NCBI RefSeq assembly: GCF_023109105.1
Contig: NZ_JALDTZ010000003.1
Location: forward strand, 1-64,000
Source: Streptococcus mitis
GTDB taxonomy: Bacteria > Bacillota > Bacilli > Lactobacillales > Streptococcaceae
Reading direction: 5' to 3'
DNA length: 64,000 bases
The notes under the pieces are model-generated. The model was given only the letters and a program-made list of their open reading frames with translations. It ran no database searches and was not told the DNA's origin. Shown here piece after piece: positions 53,861 through 62,843 of the stretch (positions are counted from its first letter, which is position 1; each line of letters opens with the position of its first letter). A program made the translations under genes and the position numbers.

Positions 53861-54644
53861 AGTAATTAGCGCATATGAATCCTTTTGCCCTCAGGAATTT
53901 TCCATGGAGGGAGACAGTCGTGGCCTGCAAATAGGAACTCTGGACAAGGATATCCAAAGTGTCATGGTTACCCTCGATATTCGTGAAGAGACGGTGGCTG
54001 AAGCTATTGAAAAGGGGGTGGACTTGATTATCGTCAAGCACGCGCCCATTTTCCGTCCCATCAAGGACTTGGTAGCCGATCGACCTCAAAATCAGATTTA
54101 TATCGATTTGATTAAGCACGATATTGCAGTTTACGTCAGTCATACTAACATTGATATCGTTGAAAATGGCCTTAATGACTGGTTCTGCCAGATGTTAGGT
54201 ATTGAGAATACAACTTATCTGCAGGAAACAGGTCCAGAACGAGGAATTGGACGTATTGGGAATATTCAGCCTCAGACATTTGGGGACTTGGCCCAGCTTG
54301 TCAAGCAAGTCTTTGGTCTAGATAGTCTTCGAATGGTGCATTATCAAGAGACTGATTTGCAGAAGCCTATTTCAAGAGTGGCCATCTGTGGTGGAAGTGG
54401 GCAGTCATTCTATAAGGATGCTTTGGCAAAGGGGGCAGATGTCTATATTACTGGCGATATTTATTACCACACAGCTCAGGATATGTTGTCTGATGGCCTG
54501 TTGGCATTGGACCCAGGACACTATATCGAAGTGCTTTTTGTAGAAAAAATTGCAGAGCTTCTTACTCAATGGAAAGAGGAAAAAAGCTGGACTATTGATA
54601 TTGTAGCTAGTCAAGCATCGACCAATCCTTTCCACCATATCTAG
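53847..54644 (+). CDS. Nif3-like dinuclear metal-centre protein (YqfO family)
   Basis: 265-aa member of the Nif3/GTP cyclohydrolase I type 2 homologue family. Metal-ligand motifs: [10 protein letters not shown] near residue 65, [15 protein letters not shown] near 98, [12 protein letters not shown] near 205 and DPGHYIEV near 227. The function of the family is unsettled. Translation is coupled to trmK (overlap 14 bases, RBS AAGGAGG inside trmK). A BOX element begins 1 base after its stop. Confidence 0.92.
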   Translation: MLASEVISAYESFCPQEFSMEGDSRGLQIGTLDKDIQSVMVTLDIREETVAEAIEKGVDLIIVKHAPIFRPIKDLVADRPQNQIYIDLIKHDIAVYVSHTNIDIVENGLNDWFCQMLGIENTTYLQETGPERGIGRIGNIQPQTFGDLAQLVKQVFGLDSLRMVHYQETDLQKPISRVAICGGSGQSFYKDALAKGADVYITGDIYYHTAQDMLSDGLLALDPGHYIEVLFVEKIAELLTQWKEEKSWTIDIVASQASTNPFHHI

Positions 54645-54645
54645 T

Positions 54646-54753
54646 TATACTCTTCGAAAATCAAATTCAAACCACGTCAGCTTCCCCTTGCCGTACTCAA
54701 GTACAGCCTGCGGCTAGCTTCCTAGTTTGCTCTTTGATTTTCATTGAGTATTA
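54646..54753. repeat. BOX element
   Basis: Starts TATACTCTTCGAAAATC, contains CACGTCAGCTTCCCCTTGCCG and TGCGGCTAGCTTCCTAG, and ends TTTTCATTGAGTATTA. Short A-C type copy with complementary ends. It separates the Nif3-like gene from the FAD oxidoreductase gene and may carry the latter's transcription start region. Confidence 0.9.
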
Positions 54754-54766
54754 GAAAGTGAAAACA

Positions 54767-55870
54767 ATGAAAAAAGTTGCCATTATTGGAGCAGGGATTG
54801 TGGGGGCGACAGCTGCCTACTACCTCTCGAAAGAAAGTGACCTAGAGGTGACCGTCTTTGACCATGGACAAGGGCAGGCTACCAAGGCTGCAGCAGGAAT
54901 TATCAGTCCTTGGTTTTCAAAACGCCGCAATAAAGCTTGGTACAAGATGGCGCGCTTGGGGGCTGACTTTTATGTGGATTTATTAGCTGATTTAGAGAAG
55001 TCAGGGCAAGAAATCGACTTTTACCAGCGTTCGGGAGTCTTTCTCCTGAAAAAGGATGAAAAAAAACTCGAAGAACTCTATCAACTGGCCCTTCAGCGCA
55101 GAGAAGAATCTCCCTTGATAGGGCAATTAGCTATTCTGGATCAAGCATCAGTAAATGAATTATTCCCTGGCTTGCAGGGATTTGACTGCCTGCTTTATGC
55201 TTCTGGTGGAGCGAGAGTGGATGGACAACTCTTAGTGACTCGTTTGCTGGAAACCAGTCACATCAAGCTGGTCAAAGAAAAAGTGACTCTGACACCTTTA
55301 GCATCAGGCTACCAGATTGGCGAAGAGGTGTTTGATCAGGTTGTTTTGGCGACGGGAGCATGGTTGGGGAACATATTAGAACCCTTAGGTTATGAAGTGG
55401 ATGTTCGTCCTCAAAAAGGACAACTTAGAGATTATCAGCTTGGTAAAGACATGGAAGCTTACCCTGTTGTTATGCCAGAAGGAGAGTGGGATTTGATTCC
55501 TTTTGCAGGTGGGAAATTATCCTTAGGCGCTACTCATGAAAATGGTATGGGATTTGATTTGACAGTAGATGAAACCTTGCTCCGACAAATGGAGGAAGCA
55601 GCCTTACCCCACTATCCTAGTTTAGCAGAAGCTACTAGAGCTGGTGAGCGTGTGGGAATCCGTGCCTACACCAGTGATTTCTCACCTTTCTTTGGGCAGG
55701 TGCCAGAATTGGCAGGTGTCTATGCGGCTAGTGGGCTAGGTTCATCAGGCCTCACAACAGGTCCTATCATTGGTTACCATCTAGCTCAACTGATTCAAGG
55801 CAAGGAGTTGACCTTGGACCCTTTGAACTACTCAATTGAAAACTATGTCAAACGGGTAAAAAGCGAATAA
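54767..55870 (+). CDS. FAD-dependent amino-acid oxidoreductase (DAO family)
   Basis: 367-aa flavoprotein. The N-terminal Rossmann motif VAIIGAGIVGATAAYYL binds FAD. The ATKAAAGIISPW segment, LATGAWLG and the C-terminal AASGLGSSGLTTGPIIG loop are DAO family marks, as in D-amino-acid dehydrogenases and glycine oxidase. No signal peptide. Start ATG 54767, preceded by GAAAGTG; a GTG 9 bases upstream is possible. The exact substrate is unknown. Confidence 0.87.
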   Translation: MKKVAIIGAGIVGATAAYYLSKESDLEVTVFDHGQGQATKAAAGIISPWFSKRRNKAWYKMARLGADFYVDLLADLEKSGQEIDFYQRSGVFLLKKDEKKLEELYQLALQRREESPLIGQLAILDQASVNELFPGLQGFDCLLYASGGARVDGQLLVTRLLETSHIKLVKEKVTLTPLASGYQIGEEVFDQVVLATGAWLGNILEPLGYEVDVRPQKGQLRDYQLGKDMEAYPVVMPEGEWDLIPFAGGKLSLGATHENGMGFDLTVDETLLRQMEEAALPHYPSLAEATRAGERVGIRAYTSDFSPFFGQVPELAGVYAASGLGSSGLTTGPIIGYHLAQLIQGKELTLDPLNYSIENYVKRVKSE

Positions 55871-55972
55871 GAATTTTACTGAAATTTTAGCCTCCCCTCT
55901 AGGATGGCAAATGACATTCCCTATCAAAAATGGTAAAATAAGAAAAAATAATCCGAGAATCGAGGAAAAAAG

Positions 55973-56992
55973 ATGCAAGAAAAGATTTTGGTAACGGGTG
56001 GAGCAGGTTTTATCGGAACCCACACAGTTATTGAGTTAATCCAAGCAGGTCATCAAGTTGTTGTGGTGGATAACCTTGTGAATAGTAACAGAAAAAGTTT
56101 AGAAGTTGTTGAGAGAATTACAGGAGTTGAAGTGCCTTTCTATGAGGCAGATATCCGTGATACAGATACTCTCAGAGATATTTTCAAGCAAGAAGAACCA
56201 ACTGGTGTCATTCACTTTGCTGGTTTGAAGGCTGTCGGTGAATCTACCCGTATTCCTCTTGCCTACTATGACAACAATATTGCTGGAACTGTTAGTCTTT
56301 TGAAGGTCATGGAAGAAAACAACTGTAAAAACATTATTTTCAGTTCTTCTGCGACAGTTTATGGCGATCCTCATACAGTGCCAATCTTGGAAGATTTCCC
56401 ACTTTCAGTGACCAATCCATATGGTCGCACTAAGCTTATGCTTGAGGAAATTTTGACAGATATCTACAAGGCAGACTCAGAATGGAATGTGGTTTTACTT
56501 CGTTATTTCAACCCAATCGGAGCCCATGAGAGTGGTGATTTGGGAGAAAATCCAAATGGTATTCCAAACAATCTCTTGCCATATGTGACGCAAGTAGCCG
56601 TTGGAAAATTAGAACAAGTGCAAGTGTTTGGAGACGATTACGATACGGAAGACGGAACTGGTGTTCGTGACTATATCCACGTTGTCGACTTGGCTAAAGG
56701 TCACGTTGCAGCTCTGAAAAAAATCCAAAAAGGCTCAGGTCTAAATGTTTATAACCTTGGAACAGGGAAAGGCTACTCAGTTCTTGAAATTATCCAAAAT
56801 ATGGAAAAAGCAGTGGGGCGTCCAATTCCTTACCGCATTGTAGAACGTCGCCCAGGGGATATCGCAGCCTGCTATTCAGATCCTGCAAAAGCCAAAGCAG
56901 AACTCGGTTGGGAAGCAGAATTAGACATCACCCAAATGTGTGAAGACGCATGGCGTTGGCAAAGCAAGCATCCAAATGGATTTGAAGACTAA
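55973..56992 (+). CDS. galE: UDP-glucose 4-epimerase
   Basis: 339-aa SDR enzyme interconverting UDP-glucose and UDP-galactose for capsule, teichoic acid and galactose metabolism. NAD-binding GGAGFIGTH (about 8-16), catalytic Ser in FSSSATVYGDP near 124, YxxxK in NPYGRTK near 148, and substrate loop RYFNPIGAHESG. Complete and typical. RBS GAGGAAAAAAG. The glycosyltransferase gene starts 1 base after its stop. Confidence 0.96.
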   Translation: MQEKILVTGGAGFIGTHTVIELIQAGHQVVVVDNLVNSNRKSLEVVERITGVEVPFYEADIRDTDTLRDIFKQEEPTGVIHFAGLKAVGESTRIPLAYYDNNIAGTVSLLKVMEENNCKNIIFSSSATVYGDPHTVPILEDFPLSVTNPYGRTKLMLEEILTDIYKADSEWNVVLLRYFNPIGAHESGDLGENPNGIPNNLLPYVTQVAVGKLEQVQVFGDDYDTEDGTGVRDYIHVVDLAKGHVAALKKIQKGSGLNVYNLGTGKGYSVLEIIQNMEKAVGRPIPYRIVERRPGDIAACYSDPAKAKAELGWEAELDITQMCEDAWRWQSKHPNGFED

Positions 56993-56993
56993 G

Positions 56994-57959
56994 ATGGTGA
57001 TTTCAATCATAGTCCCCTGTTTAAACGAAGAGGAAGTACTTCCTCTTTTTTATCAGGCTTTGGAAGCTTTACTTCCAGATTTGGAAACAGAAATCGAGTA
57101 TGTCTTTGTCGACGATGGATCAAGTGATGGGACTTTGGAACTCTTAAAGACCTATCGGGAGCAAAATCCGGCAGTGCATTATATTTCTTTCTCGCGAAAT
57201 TTTGGCAAAGAAGCAGCCCTCTATGCAGGCTTACAATATGCGACAGGGGATTTGGTGGTGGTGATGGATGCAGACCTCCAAGATCCTCCTAGTATGTTGC
57301 TTGAGATGAAAGCCTTACTAGACCAGAATACAGACTTGGACTGTGTTGGGACCAGGAGAACTAGTCGGGAGGGAGAACCCTTCTTTCGCAGTTTCTGTGC
57401 TAATCTCTTTTACGGCTTCATGAAAAAAATCAGTCCAGTAGCCCTGCCATCAGGTGTCCGTGATTTTCGTATGATGAGAAGGTCTGTAGTCGATGCCATT
57501 TTAAGCTTGACTGAGTCCAATCGTTTTTCTAAAGGACTTTTTGCCTGGGTCGGGTTTAAAACTCACTATTTAGATTATCCTAATGTCGAAAGGCAGGCTG
57601 GCAAGACCAGTTGGAGTTTTAGGCAACTCTTTTTCTACTCCATTGAGGGGATTGTTAACTTTTCAGATTTTCCCTTGATTATCGCCTTTGTGGCAGGTCT
57701 CCTATCTTGTTTTATTTCTCTACTTATGACCTTTTTTGTTGTGGTTCGGACTCTCATTTTGGGCAATCCGACATCAGGTTGGACCTCTCTGATGGCTGTT
57801 ATTCTCTTTCTCGGAGGGATTCAACTCTTGACCATTGGGATTCTCGGCAAGTATATCAGTAAGATTTATCTAGAGACTAAAAAAAGACCACTTTATCTCG
57901 TCAAAGAAAAAAGTGACCTTCCTGATCTTACAGAAAAAAATAAAGAGAAAAGACTATAA
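56994..57959 (+). CDS. family 2 glycosyltransferase (GtrB/DPM1-like) with two C-terminal helices
   Basis: 321-aa polyprenyl-phosphate glycosyltransferase type. The GT2 domain (about 1-225) has VPCLNEEEVL, VDDGSSDGT and the metal-binding DADLQDPP (Asp92, Asp94). Two membrane helices near 232-258 and 268-292 anchor it, as in enzymes that load sugars on undecaprenyl phosphate. ATG 56994 is coupled to the galE stop; the frame extends upstream inside galE without a better start. Adjacent to galE, so the sugar could be glucose or galactose (inference). Confidence 0.9.
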   Translation: MVISIIVPCLNEEEVLPLFYQALEALLPDLETEIEYVFVDDGSSDGTLELLKTYREQNPAVHYISFSRNFGKEAALYAGLQYATGDLVVVMDADLQDPPSMLLEMKALLDQNTDLDCVGTRRTSREGEPFFRSFCANLFYGFMKKISPVALPSGVRDFRMMRRSVVDAILSLTESNRFSKGLFAWVGFKTHYLDYPNVERQAGKTSWSFRQLFFYSIEGIVNFSDFPLIIAFVAGLLSCFISLLMTFFVVVRTLILGNPTSGWTSLMAVILFLGGIQLLTIGILGKYISKIYLETKKRPLYLVKEKSDLPDLTEKNKEKRL

Positions 57960-58016
57960 TTTTGCATGGAAATATGCTAAACTAGAAGGAGTGGAACGTT
58001 CTTATCGATGTTAGAG

Positions 58017-58214
58017 TTAATCTTTAATCAAGGCACGTGTCGGACAGTTTCTAACAGCTTCTACGACGTCCTGACTAGGAGAGATTTCTTTTTCTAGTTG
58101 GTCAGGGTCATCGTAAAAACGCACGATTCCATTATCGTGGTAATCAAATAATTCAGAATAAGTTTGGCAAAGCCCACAGGCGATGCAACGTTCAGGTATA
58201 AGTGTGATTTTCAT
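58017..58214 (-). CDS. ferredoxin
   Basis: 65-aa ferredoxin of the single-cluster type: cysteines in RCIACGLCQT (residues 10, 13, 16) and the distant Cys-Pro in RNCPTRA (near 57) bind one [4Fe-4S]. Acidic, as expected. ATG 58214 gives the classic start MKITLIPE; the open frame upstream encodes no plausible extension. There is no RBS, and the -10 box ends 6 bases before the ATG, so the message may be leaderless. Divergent from the LysM-domain gene, sharing a 45-base intergenic region. Confidence 0.92.
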   Translation of the reverse strand: MKITLIPERCIACGLCQTYSELFDYHDNGIVRFYDDPDQLEKEISPSQDVVEAVRNCPTRALIKD

Positions 58215-58220
58215 ATTTAT

Positions 58221-58249
58221 ATTGTAATAAGAAAAGTAAAAAAAAACAA
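58221..58249 (-). promoter_or_regulatory. ferredoxin promoter (leaderless)
   Basis: On the minus strand TTGTTT (58249-58244), 17-base spacer, TACAAT (58226-58221); transcription should begin at or next to the ATG. The -35 overlaps the RBS of the divergent LysM gene. Confidence 0.6.
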
Positions 58250-58259
58250 GGAGTAAGGT

Positions 58260-58745
58260 ATGGCAAAAGAACCGTGGCAAGAAGATATTTATGAGAATCA
58301 AGAAGAAACAAGATCAGAACGTCGTAAGAGAGAACAAGGTGGAGGAGTCGTTGCTAACCGTATCTTAACTATCTTAGCAAGTATTTTCTTTGTGATTGTA
58401 GTCGTGATGATCATTGTTCTGATCTATCTTTCATCGGGTGGGAGCAATCGCACGGCAGCCTTAAAAGATTTTCACGATTCTGATGCAAATGTAGTACAGA
58501 TTTCATCTTCTAGTAGTTCAGAGCAGGCATCTTCTAGTTCAGAGGAGAAGGTTGAAGAGTCATCTAGTAGTTCAGAACATCCAACTGATCCAGAAGGAAC
58601 TACAAAAGTTATGGCTGGAGAAGGAGAAGCAGCCATTGCCGCTCGTGCAGGAATCTCGATTGCTCAGTTAGAGGCCTTGAATCCTGGCCATATGGCTACA
58701 GGATCTTGGTTTGCTAATCCAGGTGATGTTGTCAAAATCAAATAG
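58260..58745 (+). CDS. membrane-anchored LysM-domain protein
   Basis: 161-aa protein of the streptococcal SAG1386/EF1546 family. A charged cytoplasmic N-terminus (about 1-32) is followed by one membrane helix (about 36-58: [23 protein letters not shown]), a low-complexity Ser/Glu linker (about 78-112, SSSSSEQ-type repeats) and a C-terminal LysM domain (about 115-161: [22 protein letters not shown]). It probably binds peptidoglycan outside the membrane. RBS AAGGAGTAAGG. cmk follows after 8 bases. Confidence 0.88.
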   Translation: MAKEPWQEDIYENQEETRSERRKREQGGGVVANRILTILASIFFVIVVVMIIVLIYLSSGGSNRTAALKDFHDSDANVVQISSSSSSEQASSSSEEKVEESSSSSEHPTDPEGTTKVMAGEGEAAIAARAGISIAQLEALNPGHMATGSWFANPGDVVKIK

Positions 58746-58753
58746 GAGTTGAT

Positions 58754-59425
58754 ATGAAAACAATTCAAATTGCTATTGACGGTCCTGCTTCGAGTGGTAA
58801 GAGTACAGTCGCAAAGATTATTGCCAAGGATTTTGGTTATACCTACCTCGATACAGGTGCCATGTATCGTGCAGCGACTTATATGGCTCTTAAAAACCAG
58901 TTAGGAGTAGAAGAAGTTGAAGCACTTCTAACCTTGTTAGACCAGCATCCAATCAGTTTTGGACGCTCAGAAACTGGGGAACAGCTTGTTTTTGTAGGAG
59001 ATGTGGATATTACTCATCCTATCCGTGAAAATGAAGTGACCAATCATGTTTCTGCTATTGCAGCAATTCCTGAGGTTCGTGAGAAACTAGTTTCCCTCCA
59101 ACAAGAGATTGCCCAGCAAGGTGGGATTGTCATGGACGGTCGCGATATCGGGACTGTTGTATTGCCACAAGCAGAATTGAAAATTTTCCTAGTAGCCTCT
59201 GTTGATGAAAGAGCAGAGCGTCGTTACAAGGAAAATATTGCCAAGGGAATTGAAACAGATCTTGAAACTTTAAAAGAGGAGATTGCTGCGCGTGACTACA
59301 AGGATAGCCATCGTGAGACTTCACCTCTCAAACAAGCAGAGGATGCTGTCTACCTTGACACAACTGGTTTGAACATTCAAGAAGTAGTTGAAAAAATCAA
59401 AGCAGAAGCTGAAAAAAGAATGTAA
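58754..59425 (+). CDS. cmk: cytidylate kinase
   Basis: 223-aa enzyme phosphorylating CMP and dCMP. P-loop GPASSGKST at residues 9-17, LDTGAMYRA near 33, the [10 protein letters not shown] motif near 128 and the C-terminal [13 protein letters not shown] substrate motif near 178 are all intact. Co-transcribed with the LysM protein gene; ends at the terminator at 59433. Confidence 0.97.
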   Translation: MKTIQIAIDGPASSGKSTVAKIIAKDFGYTYLDTGAMYRAATYMALKNQLGVEEVEALLTLLDQHPISFGRSETGEQLVFVGDVDITHPIRENEVTNHVSAIAAIPEVREKLVSLQQEIAQQGGIVMDGRDIGTVVLPQAELKIFLVASVDERAERRYKENIAKGIETDLETLKEEIAARDYKDSHRETSPLKQAEDAVYLDTTGLNIQEVVEKIKAEAEKRM

Positions 59426-59432
59426 ATGTAGA

Positions 59433-59461
59433 AAAGCCGATAGATTGATATCGGTTTTTTT
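59433..59461 (+). terminator. terminator after cmk
   Basis: AAAGCCGATA / TATCGGTTTT stem with T run. Confidence 0.8.
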
Positions 59462-59467
59462 CTAAAT

Positions 59468-59496
59468 TTGTCAAAATACTAATTTTAAGGTATAAT
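59468..59496 (+). promoter_or_regulatory. promoter of phnA-like gene
   Basis: TTGTCA (59468-59473), 17-base spacer, TATAAT (59491-59496). Confidence 0.8.
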
Positions 59497-59555
59497 AGTT
59501 GCTGTTCGAGAAATTTTGATTTTCAAAGAATAGTGAATGATGATAAGGAGAAACC

Positions 59556-59894
59556 ATGAACAACCTACCAAATTGCCCACAATGTAACTCAGAGTATGTC
59601 TACGAAGACGGTGCCCTACTGGTTTGCCCAGAGTGCGCTCATGAGTGGAATCCTGCTGAAGTTGCAGAAGTAGAAGAAGGTCTTGTCGCTATCGATGCCA
59701 ACGGAAATAAATTGGCTGACGGTGATACAGTAACCCTCATCAAGGACTTGAAAGTAAAAGGTGCGCCAAAAGATTTGAAACAAGGAACGCGTGTGAAAAA
59801 TATTCGCATCGTAGAAGGCGACCACAATATCGACTGTAAAATCGATGGCTTTGGTGCCATGAAACTCAAATCAGAGTTTGTGAAGAAAATTTAA
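59556..59894 (+). CDS. phnA: PhnA/YjdM-family zinc-ribbon protein
   Basis: 112-aa protein with an N-terminal zinc ribbon (NCPQC and VCPEC knuckles, Cys7, Cys10 and about 28, 31) and a C-terminal SH3-like PhnA domain (about 45-112: [28 protein letters not shown]). Despite the name it is not a phosphonate hydrolase; the family role is unknown. 2 bases before the next gene, so they are co-transcribed. Confidence 0.9.
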   Translation: MNNLPNCPQCNSEYVYEDGALLVCPECAHEWNPAEVAEVEEGLVAIDANGNKLADGDTVTLIKDLKVKGAPKDLKQGTRVKNIRIVEGDHNIDCKIDGFGAMKLKSEFVKKI

Positions 59895-59896
59895 GC

Positions 59897-60526
59897 ATGT
59901 CAAAGCACTATAAACTAGTATTTTATAGCCGTATCTTCTTGTTTCTAGCGGCTTTTACGGGAGTTTATCTTGAAATCGCCAAGCATGGTGGATTTGGGAT
60001 GCTTCTCTATTATACGGTTTTGTCAAATCTTTTAGTAGCGATTTTTACGCTCTATCTCCTAAAGGTTATGAGCCGTTTAGGTGAAAACTGGCAAAGACCA
60101 AGTCTCTTGCGCTTAAAAGGTGGGGTTACCATGAGTATCATGATTACCTGTGTGATTTACCATTTCCTCTTAGCGCCCATTGCGACTAATTTCTATACTC
60201 TGGAAAATTTCCTTTGCCACTATATCGTTCCCCTTTGGTTTTTAGCGGATACCCTCTTTTTTGACAAACAGGGTCAATACAAGATTTGGGATCCAGTTGT
60301 GTGGACGATTTTACCCTTGCTGTATATGATTTTTGCTCTTTTTAATGGCTTGGTACTGAAACTTGATGTTCCTAATTCTAAGGTCAGTCCCTTCCCTTAC
60401 TTCTTTTTGAATGTAAACAAGGGTTGGGATGTCGTGTTTAAGTGGTGTCTGATTATCTTTGTTGCCTATATGGTGGCAGGATTTATCTTCTACTTTATCA
60501 AGCAAATCAAGAGAAAGTCATCCTAA
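59897..60526 (+). CDS. six-helix integral membrane protein (Pr6Pr-like)
   Basis: 209-aa membrane protein with about six helices (about 8-25, 33-52, 75-95, 105-125, 138-158, 178-203). The YYTVLSNLLVAI, YHFLLAP and LCHYIVPLWFLADTLFF segments, with conserved His and Cys, resemble the Pr6Pr family of bacterial six-helix proteins; function unknown. Forms an operon with phnA. Its stop lies inside the beginning of a BOX element. Confidence 0.75.
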   Translation: MSKHYKLVFYSRIFLFLAAFTGVYLEIAKHGGFGMLLYYTVLSNLLVAIFTLYLLKVMSRLGENWQRPSLLRLKGGVTMSIMITCVIYHFLLAPIATNFYTLENFLCHYIVPLWFLADTLFFDKQGQYKIWDPVVWTILPLLYMIFALFNGLVLKLDVPNSKVSPFPYFFLNVNKGWDVVFKWCLIIFVAYMVAGFIFYFIKQIKRKSS

Positions 60527-60724
60527 TACTCTTCGAAAATCAAATTCAAACCACGTCAGTTTCGCCTTGCCGTATATATAGTTACTGACTTCGTCAGTTT
60601 CATCTACAACCTCAAAACCATGTTTTGAGCTGACTTCGTCAGTTCTATCTACAACCTCAAAGCAGTGCTTTGAGCAACCTGCGGCTATCTTCCTAGTTTG
60701 CTCTTTGATTTTCATTGAGTATAA
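60525..60724. repeat. BOX element with two boxB units
   Basis: Starts ATACTCTTCGAAAATC, has CACGTCAGTTTCGCCTTGCCG (boxA), then a boxB-like unit twice (TGACTTCGTCAGTT...CTACAACCTCAAA at about 60587-60630 and 60631-60675), then boxC ending TTTTCATTGAGTATA. The boundary includes the stop codon of the preceding gene. Confidence 0.9.
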
Positions 60725-60843
60725 GACACAAGGGATTCATTTTCGAGTTTAAGAAGGAGTCTATACACCAAAGAGACTTCTTCTTTTCTTGCTTGATAAC
60801 CATCAAAAAATAGAAGATTAAGAGAAATATAGAAAGAGATTTC

Positions 60844-61995
60844 ATGAAACAATTTTTAGAACGGGTCAGTATTTTGGCTCTCTCCCTCGTTTTGATTACC
60901 TCCTTTTCGATTTCAAGTGCTCTACCAGCTATGTTTGACTATTATCAAGGTTATCCTAAGGAACAAATTGAGCTCTTAGCGAGCTTGCCATCCTTTGGAA
61001 TCATGATTATGTTATTACTAAATGGTTTCTTAGAAAAAATATTCCCTGAGCGCTTACAGATTAGTTTGGGCTTGTTGATTTTATCACTGAGTGGAACGGC
61101 TCCCTTCTGGTATCAGGCCTATCCTTTTGTCTTTGGAACACGGATTCTTTTTGGTTTGGGTGTTGGGATGATCAATGCCAAGGCCATTTCCATTATTAGT
61201 GAACGCTATCAAGGAAAAACGCGCATTCAGATGTTAGGACTACGCGGTTCTGCAGAGGTCGTAGGAGCTTCTCTCATTACCTTGGCAGTCGGTCAGTTGT
61301 TGGCCTTTGGTTGGACAGCTACCTTCTTGGCCTATAGTGCTGGATTTTTGGTGCTGACCCTTTATCTGCTCTTTGTCCCTTATGGAAAAGAAAAGAAAGA
61401 AGTCAAGAAAAAAGCGAAGGAAGCAAGTCGTTTAACTCGTGAAATGAAAGGCTTGATTTTTACCCTAGCTATAGAAGCGGCAGTTGTAGTTTGTACCAAT
61501 ACGGCTATTACTATTCGTATTCCAAGTTTGATGGTGGAAAGAGGGCTTGGAGATGCCCAGTTATCTAGTTTTGTCCTAAGTATCATGCAGCTGATTGGGA
61601 TTGTGGCTGGGGTGAGTTTTTCTTTCTTGATTTCTATCTTTAAGGAAAAATTACTCCTCTGGTCTGGTATTACCTTCGGCTTAGGGCAAATTGTGATTGC
61701 TTTATCTCCATCCTTGTGGGTGGTGGTGGCAGGAAGCATTCTGGCTGGTTTTGCCTACAGTGTAGCCTTGACGACGGTCTTTCAACTTGTCTCTGAAAGA
61801 ATTCCAGCTAAACTCCTCAATCAAGCAACCTCATTTGCAGTTTTAGGCTGTAGTTTCGGAGCCTTTACGACTCCATTCGTTCTAGGTGCAATTGGCTTAC
61901 TAACTCACAATGGGATGCTGGTCTTCGCCATTTTAGGATCCTGGTTGATTGTAACCTCTATCTTTGTTATGTACCTACTTCAAAAGAGAGCTTAG
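60844..61995 (+). CDS. MFS transporter (CynX-like)
   Basis: 383-aa major facilitator with twelve predicted helices and a basic cytoplasmic loop (about 178-198: KEKKEVKKKAKEASRLTRE) between the two six-helix halves. The first-half motif GLGVGMINAKAISIISERYQGKTR fits the region between helices 4 and 5. Resembles the cyanate/nitrate-type CynX-NimT group. Substrate unknown. The RBS (AGAAAGAG) is moderate. The upstream 120 bases hold no other gene. Confidence 0.85.
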   Translation: MKQFLERVSILALSLVLITSFSISSALPAMFDYYQGYPKEQIELLASLPSFGIMIMLLLNGFLEKIFPERLQISLGLLILSLSGTAPFWYQAYPFVFGTRILFGLGVGMINAKAISIISERYQGKTRIQMLGLRGSAEVVGASLITLAVGQLLAFGWTATFLAYSAGFLVLTLYLLFVPYGKEKKEVKKKAKEASRLTREMKGLIFTLAIEAAVVVCTNTAITIRIPSLMVERGLGDAQLSSFVLSIMQLIGIVAGVSFSFLISIFKEKLLLWSGITFGLGQIVIALSPSLWVVVAGSILAGFAYSVALTTVFQLVSERIPAKLLNQATSFAVLGCSFGAFTTPFVLGAIGLLTHNGMLVFAILGSWLIVTSIFVMYLLQKRA

Positions 61996-62057
61996 GATTG
62001 ATTCCTAAGTTTTTCTTTTCGGAAATATTGTACCCAGACAATTATAAATTTTCTAGC

Positions 62058-62086
62058 TTGTTACGAGACTAATTTCTTGATAAAAT
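62058..62086 (+). promoter_or_regulatory. truA promoter (leaderless)
   Basis: TTGTTA (62058-62063), 17-base spacer, TAAAAT (62081-62086), 7 bases before the ATG at 62094. Confidence 0.55.
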
Positions 62087-62093
62087 AGAAGTC

Positions 62094-62843
62094 ATGACGA
62101 GATATAAAGCAACTATTTCCTATGATGGTTATGCCTTTGCTGGTTTTCAGCGCCAGCCTCATGCGCGTAGCGTTCAGGAAGAAATTGAAAAAACCTTGAC
62201 TAGATTGAATAAGGGGCAAGCCCTTACTGTTCACGGTGCTGGTAGGACAGATAGTGGGGTTCATGCTCTAGGACAGGTCATTCATTTTGACCTTCCTTAT
62301 CGGATGGATGAGGAGAAGCTCCGTTTTGCTCTGGACACCCAGTCCCCTGAAGATATTGATGTGATTTCGATTGAGCTTGTGGCAGATGATTTTCATTGCC
62401 GTTATGCCAAGCATAGCAAGACCTACGAGTTTATCGTGGATAGGGGGCGTCCAAAAAATCCTATGCGCCGTCACTATGCCACTCACTTTCCCTATCCGCT
62501 TGATGTGGAACGGATGCAGGTTGCAATCAAAAAGCTTGAGGGAACCCATGATTTTACAGGTTTTACAGCTTCGGGGACTAGTGTGGAGGATAAGGTTCGT
62601 ACCATTACAGAAGCTAGTTTAATAGTTGATGAGACAGGTCAGTTTTTGACTTTTACCTTTTCAGGAAATGGTTTCTTGTATAAGCAGATTCGTAATATGG
62701 TGGGGACACTGCTCAAAATCGGAAACAACCGTATGCCAGTAGAGCAGATTGACCTGATCTTGGAGAAAAAGGACAGGCAACTTGCAGGTCCGACGGCAGC
62801 ACCAAATGGTTTGTATTTAAAGGAGATTCGTTATGAAGAATAA
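62094..62843 (+). CDS. truA: tRNA pseudouridine(38-40) synthase
   Basis: 249-aa enzyme modifying the anticodon arm of tRNAs. The catalytic Asp is in [15 protein letters not shown] near residue 53; [13 protein letters not shown] at the N-terminus, [11 protein letters not shown] near 104 and [19 protein letters not shown] near 198 are typical. No RBS precedes the ATG. The kinase gene overlaps its end by 11 bases, with the RBS AAAGGAG inside truA. Confidence 0.96.
   Translation: MTRYKATISYDGYAFAGFQRQPHARSVQEEIEKTLTRLNKGQALTVHGAGRTDSGVHALGQVIHFDLPYRMDEEKLRFALDTQSPEDIDVISIELVADDFHCRYAKHSKTYEFIVDRGRPKNPMRRHYATHFPYPLDVERMQVAIKKLEGTHDFTGFTASGTSVEDKVRTITEASLIVDETGQFLTFTFSGNGFLYKQIRNMVGTLLKIGNNRMPVEQIDLILEKKDRQLAGPTAAPNGLYLKEIRYEE

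Noticed and set aside
60518..60715. Minus-strand ORF of 65 codons
   Set aside because: It consists entirely of BOX repeat sequence with duplicated boxB units.
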